Shown in pieces: positions 17,618-25,937 of a DNA stretch of 64,000 nucleotides. The notes under the pieces are model-generated. The model was not told where the DNA came from and ran no database searches. It saw only the letters and a program-made list of their open reading frames with translations. Position 1 is the first letter of the stretch. The number at the start of each line of letters is the position of its first letter. Origin of the DNA: Rhizobium sp. Root1334 (lineage in GTDB: Bacteria > Pseudomonadota > Alphaproteobacteria > Rhizobiales > Rhizobiaceae); NCBI RefSeq assembly GCF_001426665.1, contig NZ_LMEY01000023.1, forward strand, positions 409,036 through 473,035. Direction: 5' to 3'. A program made the translations under genes and the position numbers.

Positions 17618-18544
17618 ATGGCGATACACACCCTTTACCCGGCCGAACGCGGAAACCTGCGGCTTTCCTTCGAATATTTTCCGCCGAAGAACGACGATAT
17701 GGAAACCCACCTGTTCCAGACCGTCGCAGACCTGTCTGCCTTCGATCCGGCCTTCGTGACGATGACTTATGGCGCCGGTGGCTCGACCAAGGCACGTTCA
17801 CTGACCGCCGTGCAACGGATGATCCATGATGAGGGTTTTGCCAATACGGCCGCCCACCTGACCTGCGTCGGCGCGACGAAGCCGGAAGTCGATGCGATTG
17901 TCGATGAATTCATCGGCAACGGCGTACGCCATTTCGTGGCGCTTCGCGGCGATCCGCAAGGGGGGATTGGTGCCCGATACGAGCCGTTTCCGGACGGTTA
18001 CGAAAATGCTGCGGCCCTTGTGGCGGCCATCCGTCAGAAGGGCGATTTTGAAATCTCGGTATCTGCCTATCCGGAAAAGCACCCGGAAAGCCCGGATGTT
18101 GATGCTGATATCGACATGCTGAAACGCAAGGTCGATAATGGCGCTACGCGGGCACTCACCCAGTTCTTCTTCGATAACAATGATTTCGAGCGCTATCTCG
18201 AGCGTGTCCGGCGGGCGGGCATCACCATTCCTGTCGTTCCAGGTATCATGCCGATCAACAACCTCGCGGGCATTACCAAGTTTGCCGGGCTCTGTGGTGC
18301 AAGGGTGCCCGAGGCCATCATCACCCGGCTGATCCATCTCGATGAAAGCCCGGAGGAGCGCTTCAAGGAAGCGACCCATATCGCCGCCGAACAGATCGTC
18401 GATCTGGCACGGCGCGGCCTTCGCGATTTCCATCTCTATACGATGAACCGTTCGCCGCTGGTGACGGCCGTGTGCGATCTGGTTGGATTTGAGCGGGTAG
18501 TGCCGGCTGCTGTACCTTCCCGGTCAGCCGGTGCCGCTGCCTGA
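17618..18544 (+). CDS. metF: Methylenetetrahydrofolate reductase
   Basis: A 308-residue FAD enzyme that reduces 5,10-methylenetetrahydrofolate to 5-methyltetrahydrofolate, the methyl donor for methionine synthesis. Recognisable are FEYFPPKNDDME at the N terminus (catalytic Glu), VTMTYGAGGSTK, HLTCVGATK, ALRGDPQGG, and ALTQFFFDNNDFERYLERVR, all standard MetF blocks. The start is the ATG at 17618 with GGGAGGACATGAC upstream; only one base separates it from the upstream stop, so the two genes are co-translated. A strong terminator lies 30 bases after the stop. Confidence 0.96.
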   Translation: MAIHTLYPAERGNLRLSFEYFPPKNDDMETHLFQTVADLSAFDPAFVTMTYGAGGSTKARSLTAVQRMIHDEGFANTAAHLTCVGATKPEVDAIVDEFIGNGVRHFVALRGDPQGGIGARYEPFPDGYENAAALVAAIRQKGDFEISVSAYPEKHPESPDVDADIDMLKRKVDNGATRALTQFFFDNNDFERYLERVRRAGITIPVVPGIMPINNLAGITKFAGLCGARVPEAIITRLIHLDESPEERFKEATHIAAEQIVDLARRGLRDFHLYTMNRSPLVTAVCDLVGFERVVPAAVPSRSAGAAA

Positions 18545-18573
18545 GAAGGCCAATGCGGCGCCATCGATAAAAG

Positions 18574-18612
18574 AAAAGCCCTTGAGACCGGACGGTTTCA
18601 AGGGCTTTTATC
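18574..18612 (+). terminator. Strong, probably bidirectional terminator after metF
   Basis: AAAAGCCCTTGA (18574-18585) pairs with TCAAGGGCTTTT (18598-18609), and an inner ACCG/CGGT stem extends it. A-rich and T-rich flanks on both sides suit termination of metF on the plus strand and of the small leftward ORF on the minus strand. Confidence 0.9.
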
Positions 18613-18728
18613 TTTGTCAGCTTCAGGCTTGCGGTCCTTCACGAGGCGCCTTGCCTGGCTGGATGCTGCTGCAATGGATTGCGGTTCTAAAGTCCTTCTT
18701 TATCGATTGGACTATGTGGCTAATGCTT

Positions 18729-18806
18729 TCAGATGAAAAGCATCGTTGCGACAAATACAAACGCTGCACTTATCATGAGGACATTCAACGAATGTGTAAT
18801 TCCCAT
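18729..18806 (-). CDS. 25-residue hydrophobic small protein
   Basis: A short ORF encoding 25 residues, beginning MGITHSLNVLMISAAFVF and ending ATMLFI. A perfect AAGGAGGG Shine-Dalgarno sequence (18813-18820) lies six bases before the ATG. About 18 consecutive residues are apolar, enough for a single membrane span, after a short polar N terminus. It lies alone between the metF terminator and a leftward EamA gene, reading leftwards toward the terminator, which can act in this direction. I recognise no family function. The strong ribosome site and compact membrane-like composition argue that it is a real gene rather than chance. Confidence 0.65.
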   Translation of the reverse strand: MGITHSLNVLMISAAFVFVATMLFI

Positions 18807-19071
18807 AACCGGCCCTCCTTGCGTTGACCTCCGGAAGATAGGGGGAAAATGTCACGCATGAAAGGAAAAGTTATGCTGCATTGCGGTATCGGAGGTGCCG
18901 TCAAACCTTGTTCACAGGGTTAAGGTCATGATTGAATGAGGTTTTGGCCGCTGCCACAATTTTTTCACAATGCCTTTGCTTTGGTTAATGTAACGCACTG
19001 AAATGCGCTGTGAGTGGCCGATTGGACACATCATCGAAGCGCGGGCGGCAGTTTGATTCCGTCATTGGGGT

Positions 19072-20007
19072 TCATGTGCGGCGGCCGGGCAAGAGGCGGC
19101 CATCAAGCACCACAAGGCCGGCGGCGATCAAAAGCATGCCGGCAATATCGGTCTGCTCCAGCGTTTCCCCGAGGAACAGGAAACCGAGGAAAATGGCGCT
19201 TGGCGGCACCAAAAGGGTGACCAGCGACGTATTGGTGGCACCGGCCCGGCTCATGATGCGGAAGAACAGGATGTAACCATAAGCAGTCGACAGAAGGGCC
19301 AATGCCAGGATCGCCAGCACGGAGGTCATTGGCGGGAAGACCAGTTGCCAGGGCTGATCGACGATCAGGGAAAGCGGCAGCATGATCAGCGTTGAGGCGG
19401 TGAGTTGTCCGGCCGCCGTGACTGGCGCTGCCAGTCCCCGGAATCGCTTGCCGTACGTTGCCGCAAAACCGTAACTGATCGCGGCTGCCACCGGAAACAG
19501 CAAAGCCCAGAGCGGTATGCTGCTACCCGCCTGCGTGAGACCGGGCAGGGCGCTTGGGCCGATCAGCACCGCGGTGCCGGCAAGGCCGAGCAGGCAGCCG
19601 ATGATCTTGGCCAGGCTCAGCTTTTCATCCTGCGTCAGCGCGTTGGCAATCAGCACTGTCCAGACCGGTGTGGTAGCGTTGAGGATGGCGGCGAGGCCAG
19701 CGCCGATCTGCGTCTGGCCGAGAAAGATGAACGTGTGCGGAATGGCATTGTTGATGAGGCCGAGCAGCAGGAACTGCGGCCATCGCGCCTTGAGTTCGCG
19801 ATAGATGTCATAACGGCCGAAGATGTAGATATGCAGCGCCAATGCGGCCAGCGCCACACGCAACAGAACAAGGGTAAACGCCGGTACATGCTGGATGGCG
19901 ATGCGTGCGAAGAAGAATGAACCGCCCCAGATCAGCCCGAGCAGAGCCAGAAGCCCCCAGGTGGCAAGCGTCATTCGGTTTTGCAGACCGTCCGTTTTCG
20001 CGTGCAT
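19072..20007 (-). CDS. DMT-superfamily (EamA) transporter
   Basis: A 311-residue ten-segment membrane protein with two EamA repeats. The first helix reads LALLGLIWGGSFFFARIAI, the WGGSFF signature common to this family. The second repeat contains ALLSTAYGYILFFRIMSRAG and ends with LLIAAGLVVLDGR. Likely a metabolite exporter; substrate unknown. The ATG at 20007 follows GGGGAAGG. It is divergent from the cation/proton antiporter across a 93-base gap. Second of three EamA paralogues in the window, clearly distinct in sequence from the others. Confidence 0.85.
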   Translation of the reverse strand: MHAKTDGLQNRMTLATWGLLALLGLIWGGSFFFARIAIQHVPAFTLVLLRVALAALALHIYIFGRYDIYRELKARWPQFLLLGLINNAIPHTFIFLGQTQIGAGLAAILNATTPVWTVLIANALTQDEKLSLAKIIGCLLGLAGTAVLIGPSALPGLTQAGSSIPLWALLFPVAAAISYGFAATYGKRFRGLAAPVTAAGQLTASTLIMLPLSLIVDQPWQLVFPPMTSVLAILALALLSTAYGYILFFRIMSRAGATNTSLVTLLVPPSAIFLGFLFLGETLEQTDIAGMLLIAAGLVVLDGRLLPGRRT

Positions 20008-20100
20008 GTGACTTGACCTTCCCCTGCCTCATTCGGAACATACCGAGGGTTAAGCCTTGTCCTGGGTTTTAGCCACCCGATTCTCGACCATGTCACAGAT

Positions 20101-21504
20101 ATGAAGGACGATCTGCTGGAGCAGTTGACGACACAATCCATATCCGCCGCGCATGATGGTCAGGGGCTGATCTCCATCGCGATCGTTGTCGCGGTCGCAG
20201 CCATCCTCGGGCTGGGGTTCCTGCGCCTGCGCCAGCCGCCGCTGGTCGGGTTCATCCTGGCGGGCGTTGCCTTGGGGCCGACGGGGTTCGGCTTTATCTC
20301 CAACAATGCCAATGTCACCCTGCTTGCCGAAATGGGCGTCGTCGTCCTGTTGTTCTTCATCGGCATGGAATTGTCGATCAAGGCGTTTGTGCTCAGCTTG
20401 CGGCAGGCCTTGAGCGTGGCAGGCGGGCAGGTGATCGCAGCTATCGCCGCGGCCGGGCTGATCGCGCTGATCACGGGCGCAACCATGGCCGAGGGGTTGA
20501 TCCTCGGCTTCGTTATCGCGATGTCCTCCACCGTCGTCGCCATGAAAATGCTTGAAGACATGGGGGAACTGCGCAGCGAGACCGGGCGGATCGCCGTCGG
20601 TGTGTTGATCGCTCAGGACATTGCCGTGGTTCCGATGCTCATCCTGGTCTCAAGCCTTGGCGGCGAGGAGACGCATTTCGGCACCATTGCAATCAAGATG
20701 ATTATCGCCATTGCCATGCTGCTCGCCTTGTTGTGGTGGTTTGGCCGCCACGGGAAATTGAGGGTTCCCTATAGCGAGGCGGTCGAGGACAAGGTCGAGA
20801 TCCTGGCATTGGGCGCGCTTGCCGTCTGCTTCGGTGCTGCCGCCATTTCAGGTCTTGCGGGCATGTCGCCGGCCTATGGGGCATTTCTGTCCGGTATTGT
20901 GATCGGAAACTCTACGCTGCGCAGCCGGGTCATACCGGTGATCGAGCCGATCCAGAGCGTGCTTCTGGTGGTCTTCTTCCTGTCGATCGGGTTGCTGATC
21001 GACCTGACCTTTATCGGCGAGAATTTCTGGTCGGTGCTCAGTGCTGCAGTGATCGTCATTGCGGCAAAAACGGTGCTGAACATTTTCCTGCTGCGCAAGA
21101 CCGGCTCGTCGCCGCAGGTGGCCCTGGTCGCCGGACTGTCGATGGCGCAGATCGGCGAGTTTTCATTCGTGCTGGCGGCTGCGGGCCTTGGTGCTGGTGT
21201 CCTGCAGTTTGATACCTACAAGGTGGCAATCGCCGTTACGGCGGTGTCGTTGCTGGTTTCGCCGCTTTGGGTGAGCATGATGCACCGATTGGAAAATATC
21301 GCTTCCGAACATCTGCTGACCTATCGCAAGGCCTTTGCGGTCGCCTATGCACGCGAACTGAGCGAAGTGTCGAAAGGTGGCGCGGCTCTTGCCGCTGCCC
21401 GTTGGTCGCTGAAGTTGCGCTACCGCGCATTGCGTCTTGCCCGCCACCGCCGGCGGCGGGCAAAGTCTGACATCAAGCCAGAAACGGATATTACAGAGCG
21501 CTAA
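20101..21504 (+). CDS. CPA2-family cation/proton antiporter, KefB-like
   Basis: A 467-residue membrane protein with the Na+/H+ exchanger fold: about twelve segments including LRLRQPPLVGFILAGVALGP, FFIGMELSIKAF and AMSSTVVAMKMLEDMGE. It resembles the membrane half of KefB/KefC potassium efflux systems. The C-terminal TrkA-N nucleotide-binding domain that gates Kef proteins is absent; instead there is a short basic tail (RLARHRRRRAK). No clear ribosome site precedes the ATG at 20101. The last 14 bases overlap the end of the convergent mltB-like gene. Function is probably K+ or Na+ export coupled to proton uptake. Confidence 0.85.
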   Translation: MKDDLLEQLTTQSISAAHDGQGLISIAIVVAVAAILGLGFLRLRQPPLVGFILAGVALGPTGFGFISNNANVTLLAEMGVVVLLFFIGMELSIKAFVLSLRQALSVAGGQVIAAIAAAGLIALITGATMAEGLILGFVIAMSSTVVAMKMLEDMGELRSETGRIAVGVLIAQDIAVVPMLILVSSLGGEETHFGTIAIKMIIAIAMLLALLWWFGRHGKLRVPYSEAVEDKVEILALGALAVCFGAAAISGLAGMSPAYGAFLSGIVIGNSTLRSRVIPVIEPIQSVLLVVFFLSIGLLIDLTFIGENFWSVLSAAVIVIAAKTVLNIFLLRKTGSSPQVALVAGLSMAQIGEFSFVLAAAGLGAGVLQFDTYKVAIAVTAVSLLVSPLWVSMMHRLENIASEHLLTYRKAFAVAYARELSEVSKGGAALAAARWSLKLRYRALRLARHRRRRAKSDIKPETDITER

Positions 21505-22699
21505 GCACCGCCTGCGTCGCCCAGCCATCGGCCGGTATGCCAAGGCGCTGCTGTTCCTTCTGCAGCGCCGCACGGGTTCCTGAGCCGAGAATGCCGTCGA
21601 TCTTGCCGACGTCATGGCCCATGGCCTGCAGCTTCGTCTGCAACTCCTTCATGCTTTCGTCGTTCAAGCCGGGTTCGGGGGTGTGGGTGTCATAGGTTGG
21701 AGCACCGGCAAGCCGGGTGGCGAAATAGGCAGCCGAGGTCGTGTAGATGAACGACTGGTTCCATTCGAGATAGACGTTGAAATTCGGATAGGTCAGGAAG
21801 GCGACGCCGTGGCGGCCCTGCGGAATGACCAGCGACGAGGCGAGCTGCGGGAAGGCGGTGTTGCCGTCGCGCGGCTTGACGCCGAGCTTGAACCAGTCGC
21901 CTGCGGTCATGCCGGTCTGAAGCCCGGTTTTTTCCCAGGGCAGGTTTTCCGGCAGGTTGACTTCCTGGATCCAGGGCTGGCCTGCGGTGAAGCCGAGGCT
22001 CTTGATGAACTTTGCAGCCGTCAGAATAGCATCCGGCGAGCTTTGCTTGAGGTTGACGTGGCCATCGCCATCGCCATCCATGCCCTGCGCGATAATGTCT
22101 TCCGGCAGCATCTGCACCTGGCCGATTTCACCTGCCCACGCGCCGGTCGTTGTTTCCGGGTCGAGGTCGCCGTGCTGGACCATCTCGATGGCTGCGATCA
22201 GCTGCGGGCGGAACATTTCCGGGCGGCGGCAGTCATGCGCCAGCGTCACCAGGGCGTTGCGGGTGTTGAAATCGCCCTGGACTGCGCCGAAATCGGTTTC
22301 CATCGCCCAGAACGCGGTGATGACTGGAGCCGGAACGCCGAATTCCTTCTCCGCCCGTGCGAAGACGGCAGCATATTCCTTCATCTTCTTGGCGCCGATA
22401 TCCAGCCGGGCCTTGCTGACGGTGCGCTGGGAAAATTCGGTAAAGCTCTGCTTGAAGACACCCTGGGCGCGGTCGCGGCTCAATACCTTTTCAGAAATGG
22501 CCGCACCGGCCAACGCACGATCGACGACGTCGGCTGGAATGCCCTTGGCAACCGCTTCTGCCTTGACGCCTTGAAGGAAGGTGGCGAGATCGCCGCCGCA
22601 CGGAACGGCTGGCGTGGCCGGCTGCTGTGCCAGCGCAGAGGAGGTGAGAAGGGTGAGAAAACCGATCGAGAGAACGGAGCGCAGTGTGCTGCGTGTCAT
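21491..22699 (-). CDS. Lytic murein transglycosylase, MltB family, with PG-binding domain
   Basis: A 402-residue periplasmic enzyme. A signal peptide ends near ALAQQ (about 25). The SLT_2 (MltB-type) catalytic domain runs to about 330, with the catalytic Glu in FWAMETDFGAVQG and the GQVQMLPEDI segment. A C-terminal PG_binding_1 domain (LQTKLQAMGHDVGKIDGILG) follows. It cleaves the glycan strand of peptidoglycan, forming 1,6-anhydromuramic ends. No lipobox is present, so it is soluble, unlike E. coli MltB. ATG at 22699. It follows the GH25 muramidase on the same strand, 132 bases apart. Confidence 0.92.
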   Translation of the reverse strand: MTRSTLRSVLSIGFLTLLTSSALAQQPATPAVPCGGDLATFLQGVKAEAVAKGIPADVVDRALAGAAISEKVLSRDRAQGVFKQSFTEFSQRTVSKARLDIGAKKMKEYAAVFARAEKEFGVPAPVITAFWAMETDFGAVQGDFNTRNALVTLAHDCRRPEMFRPQLIAAIEMVQHGDLDPETTTGAWAGEIGQVQMLPEDIIAQGMDGDGDGHVNLKQSSPDAILTAAKFIKSLGFTAGQPWIQEVNLPENLPWEKTGLQTGMTAGDWFKLGVKPRDGNTAFPQLASSLVIPQGRHGVAFLTYPNFNVYLEWNQSFIYTTSAAYFATRLAGAPTYDTHTPEPGLNDESMKELQTKLQAMGHDVGKIDGILGSGTRAALQKEQQRLGIPADGWATQAVLSAL

Positions 22700-22831
22700 C
22701 GCAAATCCTTGTTGTAAGGCCGGAACCGGCCGAAAGCAGCGTAAAAACGGGCTGCTCTTGTTTCGCTGAAAATATGGCAGCGGCTGTCACACGGCAATGA
22801 GGCGGAAAGAAGAAATGCCGCCGCGTCTGTA

Positions 22832-23647
22832 TCAGTTTTGCGCCGTTTGGATTTCTGCGGGTGCGCGCGGTTTTGAAACGGCCGCAACCCAGCTTTTCCA
22901 GTTCTTCTGTGAACCCGCAAAGACGTTGATGTCGGCATTGCCCTGGATGCCGGGGATGACCCCCGTGCTGGTGTATTGCCAGAAGGCCCAGCGGCGCTCG
23001 GGATAGATTTCCGTCGGGTGTGCTGCGACGGAGCGAACCCAGAAATGATAGTCCTTGAACTGGCCGACGAGATTGTCGCGGTGGAAGTCGACCGAGGTAT
23101 AGATGATCGGGCGCTTGCCGTAATAGGCTTCCAGCCGGTCCATGAAGCGTTTCATCTCCGTCTGTACGGTCAGCGGCGACGGACGATACGTGCAGGTCTT
23201 GGATTCACCGTTCCATTCGACGTCGAGAACCGGCGGCAGGTAGACCGCACTTTTCGGCACGTTGGCGATGAACCAGTCGGCCTGCTGGTCGGCTGTCGAG
23301 CAGAAATAATAGAAATGATAGGGCGCGTAGGGCAAGCCGGCGGCGCGGGCCTGCTGCCAGTATTCGCCGAACTTGGCATCGATCCGGTCCTTGCCTTCGG
23401 TCGCCTTGATGAAGGCGAAGGAAACGCCGGAGCCTTTTACCTTGGCCCAATCGATATCACCCTGCCATTTCGACACGTCGATGCCGTGGATATTGTGATG
23501 CTGCGGCGTGCGCGCGCCAAAATTCTGCGGATCCTTGTCCTGAAACTTTGGCGGGATCGATGCCGTGGAGACGAGATCGTAATCGGTCATCGTGCAGGCG
23601 GAAAGAAGCGAGACAATAGGCAGGAGAGCCAGGAGGAGCCGGCGCAT
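22832..23647 (-). CDS. GH25 muramidase, lipoprotein
   Basis: A 271-residue glycoside hydrolase family 25 protein. The N terminus RRLLLALLPIVSLLSAC has a lipobox, with Cys18 as the lipidated residue. The catalytic domain starts GIDVSKWQGDIDW and carries the Asp/Glu pair of LDVEWNGES; FAFIKATEG and the C-terminal WAFWQYTSTG are standard GH25 blocks. Such enzymes hydrolyse the MurNAc-GlcNAc bond. In Gram-negatives a GH25 lipoprotein probably acts in the periplasm during growth or envelope-machine assembly rather than as a phage lysin, and no phage genes are nearby. The start at 23647 is chosen for the signal sequence. Confidence 0.9.
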   Translation of the reverse strand: MRRLLLALLPIVSLLSACTMTDYDLVSTASIPPKFQDKDPQNFGARTPQHHNIHGIDVSKWQGDIDWAKVKGSGVSFAFIKATEGKDRIDAKFGEYWQQARAAGLPYAPYHFYYFCSTADQQADWFIANVPKSAVYLPPVLDVEWNGESKTCTYRPSPLTVQTEMKRFMDRLEAYYGKRPIIYTSVDFHRDNLVGQFKDYHFWVRSVAAHPTEIYPERRWAFWQYTSTGVIPGIQGNADINVFAGSQKNWKSWVAAVSKPRAPAEIQTAQN

Positions 23648-23855
23648 GAGGTTTCCGTTCTGAAACGATCGACGTTGCTGCCTCACGCGATGATATCCGC
23701 TGATGTGAATCCCCCAGGAGGCGTGAGCCTCATTTTCACCATATCATCGTAAAAATTGAGTTAGTTTCAAGCGGCAATTGCGAAGGTGGCGCAGCGGAGC
23801 GCCAGAAGCATGCATTTTGGGCTGATTTACCGCGAAACACCATGATGTCGCGGAG

Positions 23856-24533
23856 CTAGCTGCCTTGCTTTGCCGGGCGCCGGTAGATGAACAGCCAGGC
23901 GTAGCCGCGTCCAATGGGGCGGAATTCCACGGTGCCGCCGACGTCGCTGGCTATGAGCCTGAGCACGCTTTCCATCGTCTTGCGCGGCGTGACGTGGAAC
24001 TGCTGCAGCCATGTTTGGAGGACACGCCGGAACATGCGGGGCAGGCGTTCCTGCTGGCCGAAATCGGCAATATGCAACGATCCGCCAGGATTCAGTGCCG
24101 CGATGGCCGTGCCGATTGCCTTTTCCCAATCCGGGATCATCGACAGGGCATAGGAGACGACGATCCGGTCGAACCCGGTTTCGCCGAACTCGGACGCCTG
24201 GAAATCGGTGGCGTCGGTAACGCGCAGGATTGTTCTGGGCTGGCCGGGTTTGCCGAGTTTTGCCTCGGCGGAGACGAGCATTTCCGCTGAGATGTCAAAC
24301 CCGAACAGCCGCGCATGCGGAAAGCGCTGGCCAATCAGCGCCAGATTGCGGCCGGTACCACAGCCGACTTCAAGCACGCTGCCACCGGCTGGAACATTCA
24401 GCTCGTTGATCAGCGTATCACGCCCGAACAGATAGTATTTGCGGGTGAGATCGTAGAAATGCCGCTGGGTGCGATACATCCGGTCCATGCGGTCGGCATG
24501 GCTGGTGCCTGTTTCGGTGCTGACCGCCGTCAT
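23856..24533 (-). CDS. btaB: Diacylglyceryl-homoserine N-methyltransferase BtaB
   Basis: A 225-residue class I methyltransferase. Motif I reads VLEVGCGTGRNLALIGQRFP near residue 55, with FGFDISAEML (acidic end of strand 2) and the SMIPDWEKAIG region after it. Its start overlaps the btaA stop as ATGA (24530-24533), and that pairing is the main basis for the name. BtaB adds three methyl groups to diacylglyceryl-homoserine, producing the phosphorus-free betaine lipid DGTS. In Sinorhizobium and relatives this replaces phosphatidylcholine when phosphate is scarce. Confidence 0.9.
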   Translation of the reverse strand: MTAVSTETGTSHADRMDRMYRTQRHFYDLTRKYYLFGRDTLINELNVPAGGSVLEVGCGTGRNLALIGQRFPHARLFGFDISAEMLVSAEAKLGKPGQPRTILRVTDATDFQASEFGETGFDRIVVSYALSMIPDWEKAIGTAIAALNPGGSLHIADFGQQERLPRMFRRVLQTWLQQFHVTPRKTMESVLRLIASDVGGTVEFRPIGRGYAWLFIYRRPAKQGS

Positions 24534-25780
24534 GCCACTTTCCTGTAAATGTGGAAGCCTCCGTAGATGGCCGAGCGGTCCTTCAGGTTGAGCGCCTGCG
24601 ACTGCTCACGATCATAATGCCACTGGCCAAGCACGTTTTCGGAGACGCGGCCTTCCAGAATGCTGGCTTCGGCAGCGGTGCGGAAGATGACCATGGCGCC
24701 CTCTGCGGATGTGCGGGTGATTTCGGTCCACAAATCGTTGAGCTGACGGTCGTTCATCCAATCCTGCGCATCGAGCAGGACATAACGGTCGACGGAACCG
24801 GCAGCCTTCTTGGCCAGCAGTTCGGTGAAGCTGGCGTGATGCACATGGACACGCTCGGCATTGTTGCGGATCGTTTCGTGGCGGCTGGCCTGCAGATAGT
24901 CTGGCAGGTCGCCCTCGTGCGGCAGCGGATAGCGGCGGGCAAAGGCCTGCCAGGCAAAGTAATTTTCCTTCAGCGGGAAATGGCATGAAAGCTTTTCAAG
25001 CCGGTGACGCAGGACGCCGGCCAGCGACTTTTCCGCGCTAAGGCTGGCCAGTTCGTCGAACTGCTGCGGTGGGATGCCGAGACCGAACAGTGAACTTTTG
25101 CGGCTGGTGATCCAGCGGATGACCGGACGGTCGAACAGGGGCGCCAGCCGTTCATCGAAGAACTGGCGCTGCTCGCGCATGGAACGGGTATTGGCAAGCT
25201 CGCTCGGATCGACACCATGCAGCCGCGCCAGCAGGTGCCCCAGGCCGATGAAGCGGCCGAGCAGACCTGTACGGTAGATGTTTTTGCCGAAAACGTTGAT
25301 GCGGCGCTGGCCGGTCAGGCCGCGGGCGCTCCAGTATTTCCGTGTCTCGCCATCCAGCTTTGGTTCGATGAAAAGGTCGTAGGCCTGGACGTTGGCGGCA
25401 TGATCATGCCGTGCAAGGAACCGGACAATATCCGCATGAGTGGGCAGATGACGGAAGGCGGCGAGCTTCAAACGGTTGAGAGCCACGTGATGCCGGTTGA
25501 GGTCGACCACATCAATGCGCTCGGGCGCTGCCGATAGATAAGCCAGCATATTGCAGCCGCCGGAAGCAATGGTCACGATATGATGCTCGGGCCGTAGTTG
25601 CATCGCGGCCATATCAACGGCCGGATCCTCCCATATTTGCGGATAGACGAGACCGGAAAACAGCAATCCGAAGAGACGCTCCGACAGGCCCTCCAAACTC
25701 AGCGGCTTATGCTGAAGCAAGGCGGTTTTCAGCTTGCGGTTTCGTTTGCCGTAGCCTGCATCGGGTGCGAGATCAGTCAT
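24530..25780 (-). CDS. btaA: S-adenosylmethionine:diacylglycerol 3-amino-3-carboxypropyl transferase BtaA
   Basis: A 416-residue DUF3419 protein. It has the SAM-binding-like stretch HIVTIASGGCNMLAYLS followed by IDVVDLNRHHVALNRLK, and a C-terminal YVLLDAQDWMND segment, all characteristic of BtaA. The enzyme moves the 3-amino-3-carboxypropyl group of SAM to diacylglycerol, making diacylglyceryl-homoserine, the first step of betaine lipid synthesis. It is followed by btaB with a 4-base overlap. The operon is phosphate-controlled in studied rhizobia; a weak match to a PhoB site lies about 48 bases upstream. Confidence 0.93.
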   Translation of the reverse strand: MTDLAPDAGYGKRNRKLKTALLQHKPLSLEGLSERLFGLLFSGLVYPQIWEDPAVDMAAMQLRPEHHIVTIASGGCNMLAYLSAAPERIDVVDLNRHHVALNRLKLAAFRHLPTHADIVRFLARHDHAANVQAYDLFIEPKLDGETRKYWSARGLTGQRRINVFGKNIYRTGLLGRFIGLGHLLARLHGVDPSELANTRSMREQRQFFDERLAPLFDRPVIRWITSRKSSLFGLGIPPQQFDELASLSAEKSLAGVLRHRLEKLSCHFPLKENYFAWQAFARRYPLPHEGDLPDYLQASRHETIRNNAERVHVHHASFTELLAKKAAGSVDRYVLLDAQDWMNDRQLNDLWTEITRTSAEGAMVIFRTAAEASILEGRVSENVLGQWHYDREQSQALNLKDRSAIYGGFHIYRKVA

Positions 25781-25827
25781 GTCAGCCTGCCATCCGTTGA
25801 CGTTGGAGGAGCTTCTAAGACGAGTCC

Positions 25828-25845
25828 GCTACACTTTGATGACGC
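25828..25845 (-). promoter_or_regulatory. Weak candidate PhoB box before btaA
   Basis: On the minus strand GCGTCAT-CAAA-GTGTAGC resembles the tandem CTGTCAT-N4-CTGTCAC layout, matching roughly 9 of 14 core positions. The position upstream of a phosphate-responsive operon is suggestive, but the second half is poor. Confidence 0.25.
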
Positions 25846-25937
25846 CTGCAATGATGCTGGTTTTGTATGATTTTTTACCCATAAGAATTGATTAAGTTTG
25901 TATATGTTAGATACAGTGAGTTTTTCGGGGCGCTAAC

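Noticed and set aside
18531-18827. A 98-codon plus-strand frame after metF
   Set aside because: It reads through the metF terminator hairpin and opposes the better-supported 25-residue ORF.
23787-23804. TGGCGC-N6-GCGCCA dyad downstream of btaB
   Set aside because: A short stem of six base pairs with no T tract; too weak to call a terminator.
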